DNA of 41,587 nucleotides from Pseudomonadota bacterium (GTDB lineage Bacteria; Pseudomonadota; Gammaproteobacteria; Xanthomonadales; Xanthomonadaceae), in the NCBI GenBank assembly GCA_023392975.1, contig JAEWNA010000340.1, forward strand, positions 1 to 41,587, written 5' to 3'. A program made the position numbers and the translations under genes. This document shows, piece after piece, positions 9,014 to 37,597 of this stretch. The notes under the pieces were generated by a model, which did no database searches, had not been told where the DNA came from, and saw only the letters and a program-made list of their open reading frames with translations. The first letter of the stretch is position 1. Every line of letters starts with the position of its first letter.

Positions 9014-10069
9014 TCACGAGGCCGGTCCTTCCACGACATCGACGACATCGCCGGCCTGCAGCAGTGCACCGGCCTTCGCGACGATGCGCCGGCCGTCCAG
9101 CGATTCGCGCACCACCACGTCGTCGCCGTCCTGCCGGACCACGGTCACGGGCAGGCGCGCCACCTTGCCGTCGGCCCCGACCTGCCAGACGTAGGCGCCC
9201 AGCGAGTCCTGCTGCAGCGACAGTGCCGGCAGCACCCACCCGCGCACGTCGCCGATGCGGATGCTGGCCTCGGCGAAGGTGCCGATCGAGCGCGCCTCGA
9301 CCCCCGGCAGCACGATCCGCACTTCCGCGGTGCGGTTGCGGCCGTCCACCCGCGGGGCAACCAGTCGCAGGTCGCCCGCGACCGGCGCATCCGCGCCGGC
9401 GACCGCGACCTGCGCGGTCATGCCGGCGCGCAGCCGGTGCGCCGCGCTTTCGGGCACGTCCGCCTGCATTTCGACCACGCCGTTCTGCACCAGGCGGAAC
9501 ATCGGCGTCGCAGTGTCCGCGATCGCACCGATCACGGCATCGCGACGATAGACCAGCCCGTTCGCGGGTGCGACCACGCGCGTGCGGCCGGCGTTGAGCT
9601 GGGCCTCGCGAAACGCGGCACGGGCGCTTTCGGCGGAGGCCTGCTTCTGTTTCAGGAACTCGCGGCTGACGAGCTGGTCGGCCTGCAACGTGCGTGCGCG
9701 GGCGAATTCTTCACTGGCACGTTCGTATTCGGCGCGCAGGCCCTGCAGATCGATGTGCAGATCCTCGGCGTCGAGTACGGCGAGCAGCTGTCCTGCACGC
9801 ACATGGTCGCCGACATCGGCATGCACCGACAGCACCCGGCGACCACCGACCTGCGGCATCACCTGGACGTCCTCGCGCGGCACCAGGGTGCCGACGGCAT
9901 CGATGTCTTCGGCGACCGACGCCTGCACCGGCGTCACGACGCTGACGGTCATCCGTTCCCCGCCGGCGGCAGCGGGCACGCCGTCCTTCGCCGGCAGGCC
10001 ACGACCGATCAGGATCCCCAGCAGCAGGATCGCGACGATGGACAGCGCATAACCGAAAAGCCTCTTCAT
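9014..10069 (-). CDS. RND periplasmic adaptor (membrane fusion protein)
   Basis: A 351-residue HlyD/AcrA-type adaptor linking an RND pump to an outer-membrane channel. Residues about 8-24 form one hydrophobic anchor or uncleaved signal (ALSIVAILLLGILIG); there is no lipobox Cys. Then come the first lipoyl half (VQVMPQVGGRRVLSVHADVG), a short coiled-coil hairpin (about 110-160, rich in Glu, Arg and Gln), the second lipoyl half (TRVVAPANGLVYRRDAVIG) and beta-barrel/proximal domains. It lies directly upstream of the RND gene. The 119-base gap to the oxygenase gene upstream is the largest in the right arm apart from the NRPS flanks and could hold a separate promoter, but I see no clear -35/-10 pair and only a weak ribosome-binding site. 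Confidence 0.92.
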   Translation of the reverse strand: MKRLFGYALSIVAILLLGILIGRGLPAKDGVPAAAGGERMTVSVVTPVQASVAEDIDAVGTLVPREDVQVMPQVGGRRVLSVHADVGDHVRAGQLLAVLDAEDLHIDLQGLRAEYERASEEFARARTLQADQLVSREFLKQKQASAESARAAFREAQLNAGRTRVVAPANGLVYRRDAVIGAIADTATPMFRLVQNGVVEMQADVPESAAHRLRAGMTAQVAVAGADAPVAGDLRLVAPRVDGRNRTAEVRIVLPGVEARSIGTFAEASIRIGDVRGWVLPALSLQQDSLGAYVWQVGADGKVARLPVTVVRQDGDDVVVRESLDGRRIVAKAGALLQAGDVVDVVEGPAS

Positions 10070-10188
10070 TGCGATACCAGACTGCGTTGGACGTGAGCAC
10101 CTCGCACGCGCTTCACGCGGATGCGATTTGGTGGGGAGCGTGGTGGCGCGCGGCGACTATCGCAGGCCATCGGGATACCGGCCATGGG

Positions 10189-11127
10189 TCACGCCGCTTC
10201 GCCGTAGGCGTCGAGGATCTCGGAAAACCGCTCGTCGAAATGACGGACGATGTCCTGCGGCGTCGTGTATTCGCCACCGTAGCGCCGATACATGTACTTC
10301 AGGACCTCGAACTCCGTATCGTCCTCTGCCCCGCCCATCAGGTAGTCGATGAACTCCACGCCGCCTTGCTCGTGGACGAAATTCCAGGTGATCGAGATCG
10401 AATCCTCGATCGAGATCACGTCGTGCAACCAGCCATGCGGCACGTACAGCATCTGGCCCGGCCGCAGGATGCCGTGGAAGTCCGGCTCGACGTCCACCTT
10501 GTCCAGCGCGGTCGCGCGCACGTCGACGAAGCCGCCGAAGGACGTACCGTCCTTCGCGCGCTCCGTCAGTTCCGCCGCGCGCGAGGGATGGTACATGACC
10601 GCTTCCTTGGCCCCGTGGAACTGGGCGACGACCGCGTCGCTCCAGAAGGGGTCGCGGTGGAGGCGCGTGCGCGCGCCCTTGGCGGAAATCAGGACGCCGC
10701 GATAGGGAAAGGCGTCGCAGACCGGATCCACCGAGGGCGCGTCCGGCACCAGCATGCCGTCCAGCGGCAGGGTCGGCGGCGCCTTCCAGTGCGGGGCCAG
10801 TCGCTTGAACGCCTCGTCGCCCCAGGCGTGGTCCACGTCCTTGAGGCGGTTGTACCAGCGCACGTACGGCACGCCGCGCCGGAGCCCCTCCCCTTCGACG
10901 CCGAAATGGCGGTCGATGTACTCCCCGAGTGTCCCGACTTCCTGCAGGTCGAACAGGGTGTCGTAAATCAGTGCAGGCAGTTCCCCGAGGTCGCGCTTGA
11001 AATTCCCGGGCGTCCAGTACGCCGGGTCGAATTCGACGCCACCGATGACGACCGGGCGGTTGGCGCGCACGTATTCGGCGAGGAACTCTTCGGTGGACAG
11101 GTGCTCGCGCACATCGAACGTCTGCAT
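10189..11127 (-). CDS. JmjC/cupin_8-type Fe(II)/2-oxoglutarate oxygenase
   Basis: A 312-residue protein of the cupin-like JmjC group, which includes the asparaginyl hydroxylase FIH and bacterial peptide or amino-acid hydroxylases. Iron ligands are visible as H157-R-D159 (RTRLHRDPFW) and H235 in the second strand motif (LYVPHGWLHDV); the preceding GILRPGQM fits the usual GD-type turn. It starts 43 bases after the aminotransferase stop and precedes the exporter genes, so it is probably a tailoring enzyme of the cluster. Two NRPS adenylation domains here read as Asn-like, which makes beta-hydroxylation of an Asn/Asp residue a reasonable guess. No substrate can be read from this gene alone. Confidence 0.85.
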   Translation of the reverse strand: MQTFDVREHLSTEEFLAEYVRANRPVVIGGVEFDPAYWTPGNFKRDLGELPALIYDTLFDLQEVGTLGEYIDRHFGVEGEGLRRGVPYVRWYNRLKDVDHAWGDEAFKRLAPHWKAPPTLPLDGMLVPDAPSVDPVCDAFPYRGVLISAKGARTRLHRDPFWSDAVVAQFHGAKEAVMYHPSRAAELTERAKDGTSFGGFVDVRATALDKVDVEPDFHGILRPGQMLYVPHGWLHDVISIEDSISITWNFVHEQGGVEFIDYLMGGAEDDTEFEVLKYMYRRYGGEYTTPQDIVRHFDERFSEILDAYGEAA

Positions 11128-11170
11128 GGCTGGTGTCCGTCTCTGCGGGATGATCGGCGGGTGGCGTGGG

Positions 11171-12472
11171 TCAGGCGGGCGTCGCGGCGGTCGCCCGGAC
11201 GGCCGCTGCGGACGCGGGCGCCGAGAACAGCTGCCGGCAACAGGCGGCGATGATGTCGATGCCCTCGCGGAGGACCGCGGGATCGATGGTGAGCGCGGGC
11301 ATCAGCTTGAGCACCTGGCCACGCGGGCCGCAGCTCTCGACCACGAGTCCCTGGAGGAAGCAGGCGTCGATCAGCGCCGACACGTCGTCGCCGGAGCGGA
11401 ACTCGAGGCCCTGCATCATGCCCAGCCCGCGCAGGCCGACGATCCGCTCGGGCCAGGCGCAGGCGATCTCGGTGAGCGCATTGCGGATGGTGCGCTCGTT
11501 CTCGGCCAGCCCATGCACGAACCCTTCGTCGGCCCAATAGCGGCGCAGCACCTCGGCGGCGGCGACGAAGGCCAGGTTGTTGCCGCGGAAGGTGCCGTTG
11601 TCCTCGCCCGGCCGCCACTGGTCGTGGGCGGGATCGATCAGCAGCACCGCCATCGGCAGGCCGAGGCCGCCGATCGATTTCGACAGGCAGACCAGGTCCG
11701 GGACGATGCCGGCGCGTTCGAAGCTGAAGAAGCGCCCGGTGCGTCCGCACCCGGCCTGCACCTCGTCCAGCACCAGCAGGATGCCGTGCTCGCGGGTCAG
11801 CTCGCGCAGCGCGCGCAGCCATTCCACCGAAGCGACGTTCAACCCGCCCTCGCCCTGGACCGACTCGACCACCACCGCGGCCGGCAGGTCGACGCCCGAA
11901 CTGCGATCTTCGAGGAACCGCCGCAGCAGCGCCACGCTGTCGAGCCCGTCGAGGTAGCCGTCGTAGGGCAAGCGCGTCACCGGCCCGAAGGGAACGGCCT
12001 GGCGGTGGTGCCGGCTGCCGGTCAGGCTCAGCGACACGCCGCTCATGCCGTGATAGCCGTTGGTGAACGCAACGATGTTCTGCCGCCCGGTCACCTTTCG
12101 CGCGAGTTTCACTGCGGACTCCACCACGCTCGTGCCGGTGGGGCTGGTGAACTGGATGCGGTAATCGTAGCCGCGCGGCGCCAGGATGATCGACTGGAAC
12201 GCATCGATGAACGCGCGCTTGGACGCCGAATGCAGGTCCAGGCTCATCATGATGTTGTCGTCGCGCATGTACGCCATCACGGCCTGCTTGGCGTGCTCGT
12301 TGTTGTGGCCGTAGTTCAGTGCGCCCGCGCCGCACAGGAAATCGATGAAGCCGCGTCCGTTCTCGTCGTAGAAATGACTGCCCTTGGCCCGGGCGAACAC
12401 CACCGGGAAATCCCGGCAGTAGGAACGGGCCGAGGATTCGTGCTGCTCGAAAGTCGACAGTTCTGCGTTCAT
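11171..12472 (-). CDS. dat: Diaminobutyrate-2-oxoglutarate aminotransferase (EctB/Dat type)
   Basis: A 433-residue class III PLP aminotransferase that makes L-2,4-diaminobutyrate from aspartate semialdehyde and glutamate. Family features are the N-terminal GRGFIDFLCGAGALNYGHNN, the cofactor region FTSPTGTSVVESA, the PLP-binding Asp in LDEVQAGCGRTG and the Schiff-base Lys in LSKSIGG. ATG 12472 gives the usual length; ATG 12484 and a much longer open frame are possible, but a GGA-rich stretch stands at the right distance from 12472. There is no ectA or ectC nearby, so ectoine synthesis is unlikely and precursor supply to the NRPS is the likely role. The last A domain of the giant NRPS has an acidic pocket that suits diaminobutyrate. 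Confidence 0.9.
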   Translation of the reverse strand: MNAELSTFEQHESSARSYCRDFPVVFARAKGSHFYDENGRGFIDFLCGAGALNYGHNNEHAKQAVMAYMRDDNIMMSLDLHSASKRAFIDAFQSIILAPRGYDYRIQFTSPTGTSVVESAVKLARKVTGRQNIVAFTNGYHGMSGVSLSLTGSRHHRQAVPFGPVTRLPYDGYLDGLDSVALLRRFLEDRSSGVDLPAAVVVESVQGEGGLNVASVEWLRALRELTREHGILLVLDEVQAGCGRTGRFFSFERAGIVPDLVCLSKSIGGLGLPMAVLLIDPAHDQWRPGEDNGTFRGNNLAFVAAAEVLRRYWADEGFVHGLAENERTIRNALTEIACAWPERIVGLRGLGMMQGLEFRSGDDVSALIDACFLQGLVVESCGPRGQVLKLMPALTIDPAVLREGIDIIAACCRQLFSAPASAAAVRATAATPA

Positions 12473-12540
12473 GATGGTATCCATTCCATGAGTGCGTTGA
12501 TGGCCCGGCGCGAAGGCCGTGGCGGCATGTGGTGTAGCGT

Positions 12541-13601
12541 TTACCAGCGGAATTTCCAGCGGGCGAAGACCAGGGACACGATGGACCAGGCCAGCAGCCC
12601 CACGAGTTGGGGCATGAGCGTCCAGACGTTCGAGAGGCCGACGCCGTCGAAGATCAGCGCCTGCATCGCCGTGTTCATCTGGGTCAGCGGGGACAGCTGC
12701 GAAATCGTGCGCAGCCAATCCGGGAAGGCCTGCACGGAGAAGAACACGCCACCGAGCACGACCAGCGGGATCTGCACGAAATTGACGATCCCGTAGAACG
12801 CGGTGACCGACGGACTCAGCGCCGAGATCGCGAGGCCCAGGCCGTGGAACGACAGCGCGCCCAGGGTCACGACCAGGGCCAGCAGCAGGTAGTCGATCCG
12901 CCACGGCACATCGAAGACGCCGACGCCGATCGCGAACATCGCCATCACGACCGTGTAGGCAACGAGCATGCGCGAGACGAACAGGCCGGCGAGGAACGGG
13001 ACCGGCGAGATGTCGATCGTCTTGATGTTCTTGTACAGGCCGTGGTGCTCCTCCTCGATCAGCACGGCACCGAAGCCGTTGAGGCCGATCAGGAGCAGCG
13101 TCATGCCGATCAGACCCGGCAGCAGGGTGACCAGGTAGGAGGTGAACTTCTCGGTGCGGACCTGTTCGCTGTGCATGCCCGGCGCCTGGTCCTTGTCCAC
13201 CAGTTCGTCCAGCAGGCCGCGCAGGGCCGCGTTCTGCACCTGGTTGTCGGACACCGAATTCGAATACAGCCGGTACTCCAGCCCGCCGCCATTCGCCGGC
13301 AGGATCTCCAGGTAGTGCTTGAGCGCATTGTCGGCGAGCGCGGCGCGTGCGTCGGTTCCGGTTGCCGTGTACGCGGTGAGTTTCACGTACGGGCGTTCAC
13401 CGAGCGACTTCACCAGCGCGGCGCTTTCGGCGTTGCCTGCCCTGTCCGCGTAGGCGACGTCCAGCACCGAACCCTCGCGCACCTGCAACGGGAAACCAAT
13501 GCCCAGCAGCAGCAGCACCGGCAGCACGTAGCTGAAGAACAGTGCGGTCTTGTCGGACTTCAGTTGCAGCATGCGCAACTTGAAGAAGATCCATGTCTTT
13601 T

Positions 13602-13605
<4 letters not shown>
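12541..13605 (-). CDS. ABC-2 type transporter permease
   Basis: A 354-residue membrane subunit of an ABC exporter. One N-terminal helix (about residues 22-42, FFSYVLPVLLLLGIGF) is followed by an extracytoplasmic domain of about 120 residues and then five hydrophobic segments (from LLPGLIGMTLLLIGLNGFG to LVGLLAWSIVSLVF). This is the ABC-2/YhgE-like layout. Its ATG overlaps the stop codon of the giant NRPS as ATGA (13602-13605), so translation is probably coupled. No separate ATPase gene is present; the only candidate partner is the ATPase domain fused to the end of the NRPS. The pair would be expected to export the peptide or an intermediate. Confidence 0.92.
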
Positions 13606-34073
<20,468 letters not shown>

Positions 34074-34148
34074 GGGACTCTCCATCAAATCAGGACAACG
34101 CGACCGCCGCGGAGCGGCGACCGTCGAGCGCGGAAGTCGGGCGCGCGA

Positions 34149-35969
34149 TCACGCGCGCAGTTCCGCAACAAGGCGCGACACCCGTGCGGTGTCGTGCCCG
34201 AAACGATCCAGCGATGCGACGTGCGCCACGCGCCCGTCGTAGCCGTGGCGCAGCAGCGCGGCCAGGTCGCCGGAAGGACCGAGGTCGACGAAGCGGCAAT
34301 GCCCCTCGCCTTCCAGCGCCTCAATGGCGCCGGGGAGATCGACCGGCGCGCGGACGGCCCGCCACAGCCGGTCCGCGTCGTAGCGCTCGACCTTGCGCCC
34401 ATCGGCGCACGAATAGGCCGGCAGCGAGGATTCGGCGGCATCGAGCTCGGCGGCCCCCGCGGCGAAGACCGCCTCGGCGGCATCCAGCGCGGTCGAATGC
34501 AGCGCATGCTCGACCGGCAGCACGGACGCCACGATGTCCCGGGACTCCAGCGCGCTCCGGACGCCGTCCAGGCATGCGGCATCGCCACTCAGCAGGCAGT
34601 GGCCGTCGGCATGCCGGGCGGCGATCTCGCAGCCGTCGATCAGCGACGCGTCGGCGCGGAGCGTCTCACCGTCTGCCTGCACTGCCAGCATCCCGCCATC
34701 GGGCGCGTGCTCGCGCAGCAGGCGGGCCAGACGCGTCACCTCGGTCATCGCCTGCTCCATCGACAGGGAGCCGGATGCCACCGCCGCCACGAACTCGCCC
34801 GTGCCGCAGCCGAGCACCGCGTCGGGCGTGATGCCCGCATCGCGCAGCACGCAGGTCAGGCCGTGACAGACCGCGAACAGCGCCGGCGCCGCGACCCGCA
34901 GGTCGCCGAGTGCGTCGTGGCGGCGCTCGCCGGCGTACAGCGCGGCCACCAGGCTCGCGCCGTCGTGCAGTCGCGCGTAGACGGCATCGCAGGCGTCGAA
35001 CGCCTCGCGGAACACCGGATTCGCGTCGTACAGTTCCCGGCCCATCGCGTGGTATTGCGCGCCCTGGTCGGGATACATGAACACCACGCGCGGGCGCGGT
35101 GCGGGCGCGGCCGGGATCGGCATCGGCGCCTTGCGGATGCGCGCGAACAGCCCGGTGAGGACTTCGCCCGGCCCGACCTCGACGAACTGTTCCATCCCCT
35201 GGGCCAGCAGCCAGGAGATCGATTCGTACCAGCGCACCGGATGGGTGATCTGGCGCGAAATGAGGTCGGCGTAGTCGGTGCGCGGATACGGACGCGCCGT
35301 GCAGTTGGCGACGACCTCGGCCTGCAGGGACCGCAGCGCGAGCGTGCCGAGATAGTCGGCGAACTCGCGTTCCGCCTCCCGCATGAAGCTGGAGTGGAAG
35401 GCGGCGCTGACGTCCAGGCGCACGCAGCGCGCGCCCGCATCGGTGAACAGCGGTGCGCAGGCGCCGATCTGGTCGTAGTCGCCGGAGATCACGATCTGCG
35501 ACGACGAGTTGATGTTGGCCAGTTCCACCCGGTCGAACGGCGAACCCGCGAGCATGTCGCGGACCCGCGCTTCATCCAGGCCGATCACCGCGGCCATCGC
35601 GCCGCGAGGCGCCTGGCTCATCAACGCGCCGCGCTTGGCGACGATCCCGATGCCGGTCTCGAAGTCGAAGGCACCCGCAGCGAACAGCGCCACGAATTCG
35701 CCGAGGCTGTGGCCCACGTAGACGTCCGGCGCGGCCGCACCGTCTTCGCGTCGTGCCAGGAAGTCCAGCGCGGACACCGCGAACAGTGCGGGCTGGGTGA
35801 ACCGGGTCTGGCCGAGGGTGCCGTCGGGATCTTCCAGGCACAGCCGTCGCAACGAATATCCCAGCACTGCATCCGCCGATGCGACCAGCGCAGGGAAACG
35901 GTCGAACAGGGCCTCGCCCATTCCCTTGCGCTGCGATCCCTGTCCCGGGAATCCCCAAGCCGTCTTCAT
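34149..35969 (-). CDS. Tandem malonyl-type acyltransferase, second domain lacking its Ser
   Basis: A 606-residue trans-acting AT of the FabD/trans-AT-PKS kind with two AT domains. AT1 (about 1-280) begins FPGQGSQ and has the nucleophile S88 in GHSLGE, a later Arg in AKRGA, and the motif AFHS with H192; AFH rather than YASH points to malonyl transfer. AT2 (about 292-606) begins YPDQGAQ, but the nucleophile elbow reads GCGTGE, with Gly 389 in place of Ser, while an HALHS-type His motif remains. AT2 is therefore unlikely to transfer acyl groups. AT1 should load the neighbouring ACP and the KS protein, which carries no AT within the window. A GGAG site precedes ATG 35969. The gene stands between the ACP and the giant NRPS. 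Confidence 0.9.
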   Translation of the reverse strand: MKTAWGFPGQGSQRKGMGEALFDRFPALVASADAVLGYSLRRLCLEDPDGTLGQTRFTQPALFAVSALDFLARREDGAAAPDVYVGHSLGEFVALFAAGAFDFETGIGIVAKRGALMSQAPRGAMAAVIGLDEARVRDMLAGSPFDRVELANINSSSQIVISGDYDQIGACAPLFTDAGARCVRLDVSAAFHSSFMREAEREFADYLGTLALRSLQAEVVANCTARPYPRTDYADLISRQITHPVRWYESISWLLAQGMEQFVEVGPGEVLTGLFARIRKAPMPIPAAPAPRPRVVFMYPDQGAQYHAMGRELYDANPVFREAFDACDAVYARLHDGASLVAALYAGERRHDALGDLRVAAPALFAVCHGLTCVLRDAGITPDAVLGCGTGEFVAAVASGSLSMEQAMTEVTRLARLLREHAPDGGMLAVQADGETLRADASLIDGCEIAARHADGHCLLSGDAACLDGVRSALESRDIVASVLPVEHALHSTALDAAEAVFAAGAAELDAAESSLPAYSCADGRKVERYDADRLWRAVRAPVDLPGAIEALEGEGHCRFVDLGPSGDLAALLRHGYDGRVAHVASLDRFGHDTARVSRLVAELRA

Positions 35970-36007
35970 CTTCCGGACTCCATTCCGTTCGCGATCCGTG
36001 TCCGTGT

Positions 36008-36277
36008 TCAGACGACGCCGGCGGGCGAGCCAAGCTTGGCGTCGACGATCGCGACCACGTCCCCGAGGGTGTAGAGATCGCGCTTCTCCTCGTCCTTCAC
36101 CCGGATGCCGAGCCGCTGTTCCAGCTCGTACCAGATTTCCAGCATCTCGCGCGAGTCGACGCCGAGGTCGCCGCCGAGATAGAAGTCGGTATCCACGGCG
36201 TCGGCCGTGAAGCCGGTCTTCTTGATTTCATTGATGGCTTCGAGCACGGCGGCCATGCTTTCCTGACGGGTGTTCAT
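36008..36277 (-). CDS. Stand-alone acyl carrier protein
   Basis: An 89-residue ACP. The phosphopantetheine attachment site is Ser42 in GGDLGVDSREMLEIW. The protein is acidic and helical, as expected. It has the best ribosome-binding site of the cluster (AAGGAGG, eight bases before ATG 36277), which fits the need for a carrier in large amounts. It lies between the oxoamine synthase (40 bases) and the acyltransferase (38 bases), so it probably carries the malonyl or acyl chain for those enzymes. It is not the housekeeping AcpP, whose sequence and gene context differ. No phosphopantetheinyl transferase is in the window. Confidence 0.93.
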   Translation of the reverse strand: MNTRQESMAAVLEAINEIKKTGFTADAVDTDFYLGGDLGVDSREMLEIWYELEQRLGIRVKDEEKRDLYTLGDVVAIVDAKLGSPAGVV

Positions 36278-36317
36278 GTCGTTGTCCTCCTTGGACGGAT
36301 CGGATGACCGTGGGCGG

Positions 36318-37562
36318 TCAGAGGCAGCCGAATTCGCGCGCGGCGTCGGCGATCATGGAAACGGCGGTGTCGATTTCCTCGCGGGTGTGGGTCGACATCA
36401 CCGAAACGCGGATGCGCTCCAGGCCCGGCGGCACCATCGGGTATTCCATGATGTTGACGAACAGGCCGCGCGCATACAGGACGCGGTTCATCTGCCGCAC
36501 CACGCCTTCCTTCTCGATGAACACCGGGATGATCCCCGACACGCCGCGGATGATCTTCAGCCCCGCTTCTTCCAGCTTGTCCTGCATGTAGTGCACGTTC
36601 TCGTGCAGGCGCGCCACGCGGCCGGGTTCGTTCTCGAGCACGTCCAGGCCGGCGGAGATCGCCGCGATGGTCGGCTGCGCCATGCCGGACGTGAAGACGT
36701 AGGGATACGAGAAGGTCCGGAGCAGGAAGATGTGCTCCTTGCTGCCGGACACGAACGCGCCCTGCGCGCCGAGCGCCTTGCTGCAGGTGGACATGCGCAG
36801 GTCGGCCTGGCCGAGCAGGTCGAAGTGCTCCAGCGTGCCCTTGCCGGTACGCCCCACCGTGCCCAGGCCATGGGCGTCGTCGAGGATCGTGATGATGTCG
36901 TTGTCGCGGCAGATCTCGAGCCAGCGCGGCAGGTCGATCACCGAGCCGTCGATGGAACGCACGCCTTCCACCGTCGAGAAGATCTGGGTCCCGGGCTTGG
37001 CGCGCTCGCGGACGCGGGCGATCAGGCGCTCGAACGCATCCAGGTCGTCGGGATCGAAGGTGTAGAATGGCACGCCGGTCATCTTGATCGCGTTGATGAC
37101 GCTGGCATGGCTGTTCTTGTCGTAGATGATGATGTCGTTGCGGTTCATCAGGCCGTAGACCCAGCACAGGTTGGCCATGTAGCCGCCCGGCAGCAGGACC
37201 GCGTCCTCGTGGCCCGCCAGCGCCGCCAGGCGCTTCTCCAGGTCGCGATGCTGCTTGGTGTAGCCGGAGAACGCCGGCGAGCCGCCGCTGCCGATGCCGT
37301 AGGTCTCGACGGCCTCGATGACCTTCTTCTTGACGTAGGGATCGTTCGACAGCCCGAGGTAGCTGTTGGAACCGAACACCAGCACTTCATTGAACGCCTC
37401 TCCGTTGAGTTCACGGTATTTCATGCGGCGATCGACCGGGCCGAAGCCCTCGCGTCCCATCATGTAGCCGTCTTCCAGTTCCTTCAGGTACACCGAGTAC
37501 TGGTAGGCCAGACGCTGCTTGAAGGGCTGGCGTTCCAGTTCGATGAGAGCTCTCGAGTCCAT
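36318..37562 (-). CDS. Alpha-oxoamine synthase (PLP-dependent, AONS/SPT-like)
   Basis: A 414-residue fold-type I PLP enzyme of the group that contains 8-amino-7-oxononanoate synthase, 2-amino-3-ketobutyrate ligase and serine palmitoyltransferase. It condenses an acyl thioester with an amino acid and releases CO2. Landmarks are GSNSYLGLS near 64, GSGGSPAFSGYT near 91, H152 (cofactor-stacking His), D229-A-H231 and Schiff-base Lys K262 (STCSKALGAQGAFVSG). An AAGGA site precedes ATG 37562. With an ACP directly downstream and a reductase directly upstream, it most likely uses an acyl-ACP to make an aminoketone for the pathway. Amino-acid choice (Ser, Ala, Gly) cannot be read by eye. A biotin role is unlikely, as no other bio genes are present. 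Confidence 0.9.
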   Translation of the reverse strand: MDSRALIELERQPFKQRLAYQYSVYLKELEDGYMMGREGFGPVDRRMKYRELNGEAFNEVLVFGSNSYLGLSNDPYVKKKVIEAVETYGIGSGGSPAFSGYTKQHRDLEKRLAALAGHEDAVLLPGGYMANLCWVYGLMNRNDIIIYDKNSHASVINAIKMTGVPFYTFDPDDLDAFERLIARVRERAKPGTQIFSTVEGVRSIDGSVIDLPRWLEICRDNDIITILDDAHGLGTVGRTGKGTLEHFDLLGQADLRMSTCSKALGAQGAFVSGSKEHIFLLRTFSYPYVFTSGMAQPTIAAISAGLDVLENEPGRVARLHENVHYMQDKLEEAGLKIIRGVSGIIPVFIEKEGVVRQMNRVLYARGLFVNIMEYPMVPPGLERIRVSVMSTHTREEIDTAVSMIADAAREFGCL

Positions 37563-37597
37563 GTGCGTTTTCCTTCCGATGAGATGTGCAGACGCGC

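Noticed and set aside
8965..9069. 35-residue N-terminal extension of the RND pump
   Set aside because: It would overlap the end of the adaptor gene, is not hydrophobic, and the usual RND N-terminus begins at 8964 behind a GGAG site.
11171..12472. Ectoine biosynthesis
   Set aside because: ectA and ectC are absent, and the gene sits inside the NRPS operon.
12473..12904. Long N-terminal extension of the diaminobutyrate aminotransferase
   Set aside because: It overlaps the permease gene on the same strand in another frame, and the conserved family start is at 12472.
36318..37562. Biotin synthesis role (BioF) of the oxoamine synthase
   Set aside because: No other biotin gene is near; the ACP, KS, AT and NRPS context points to a secondary-metabolite role.
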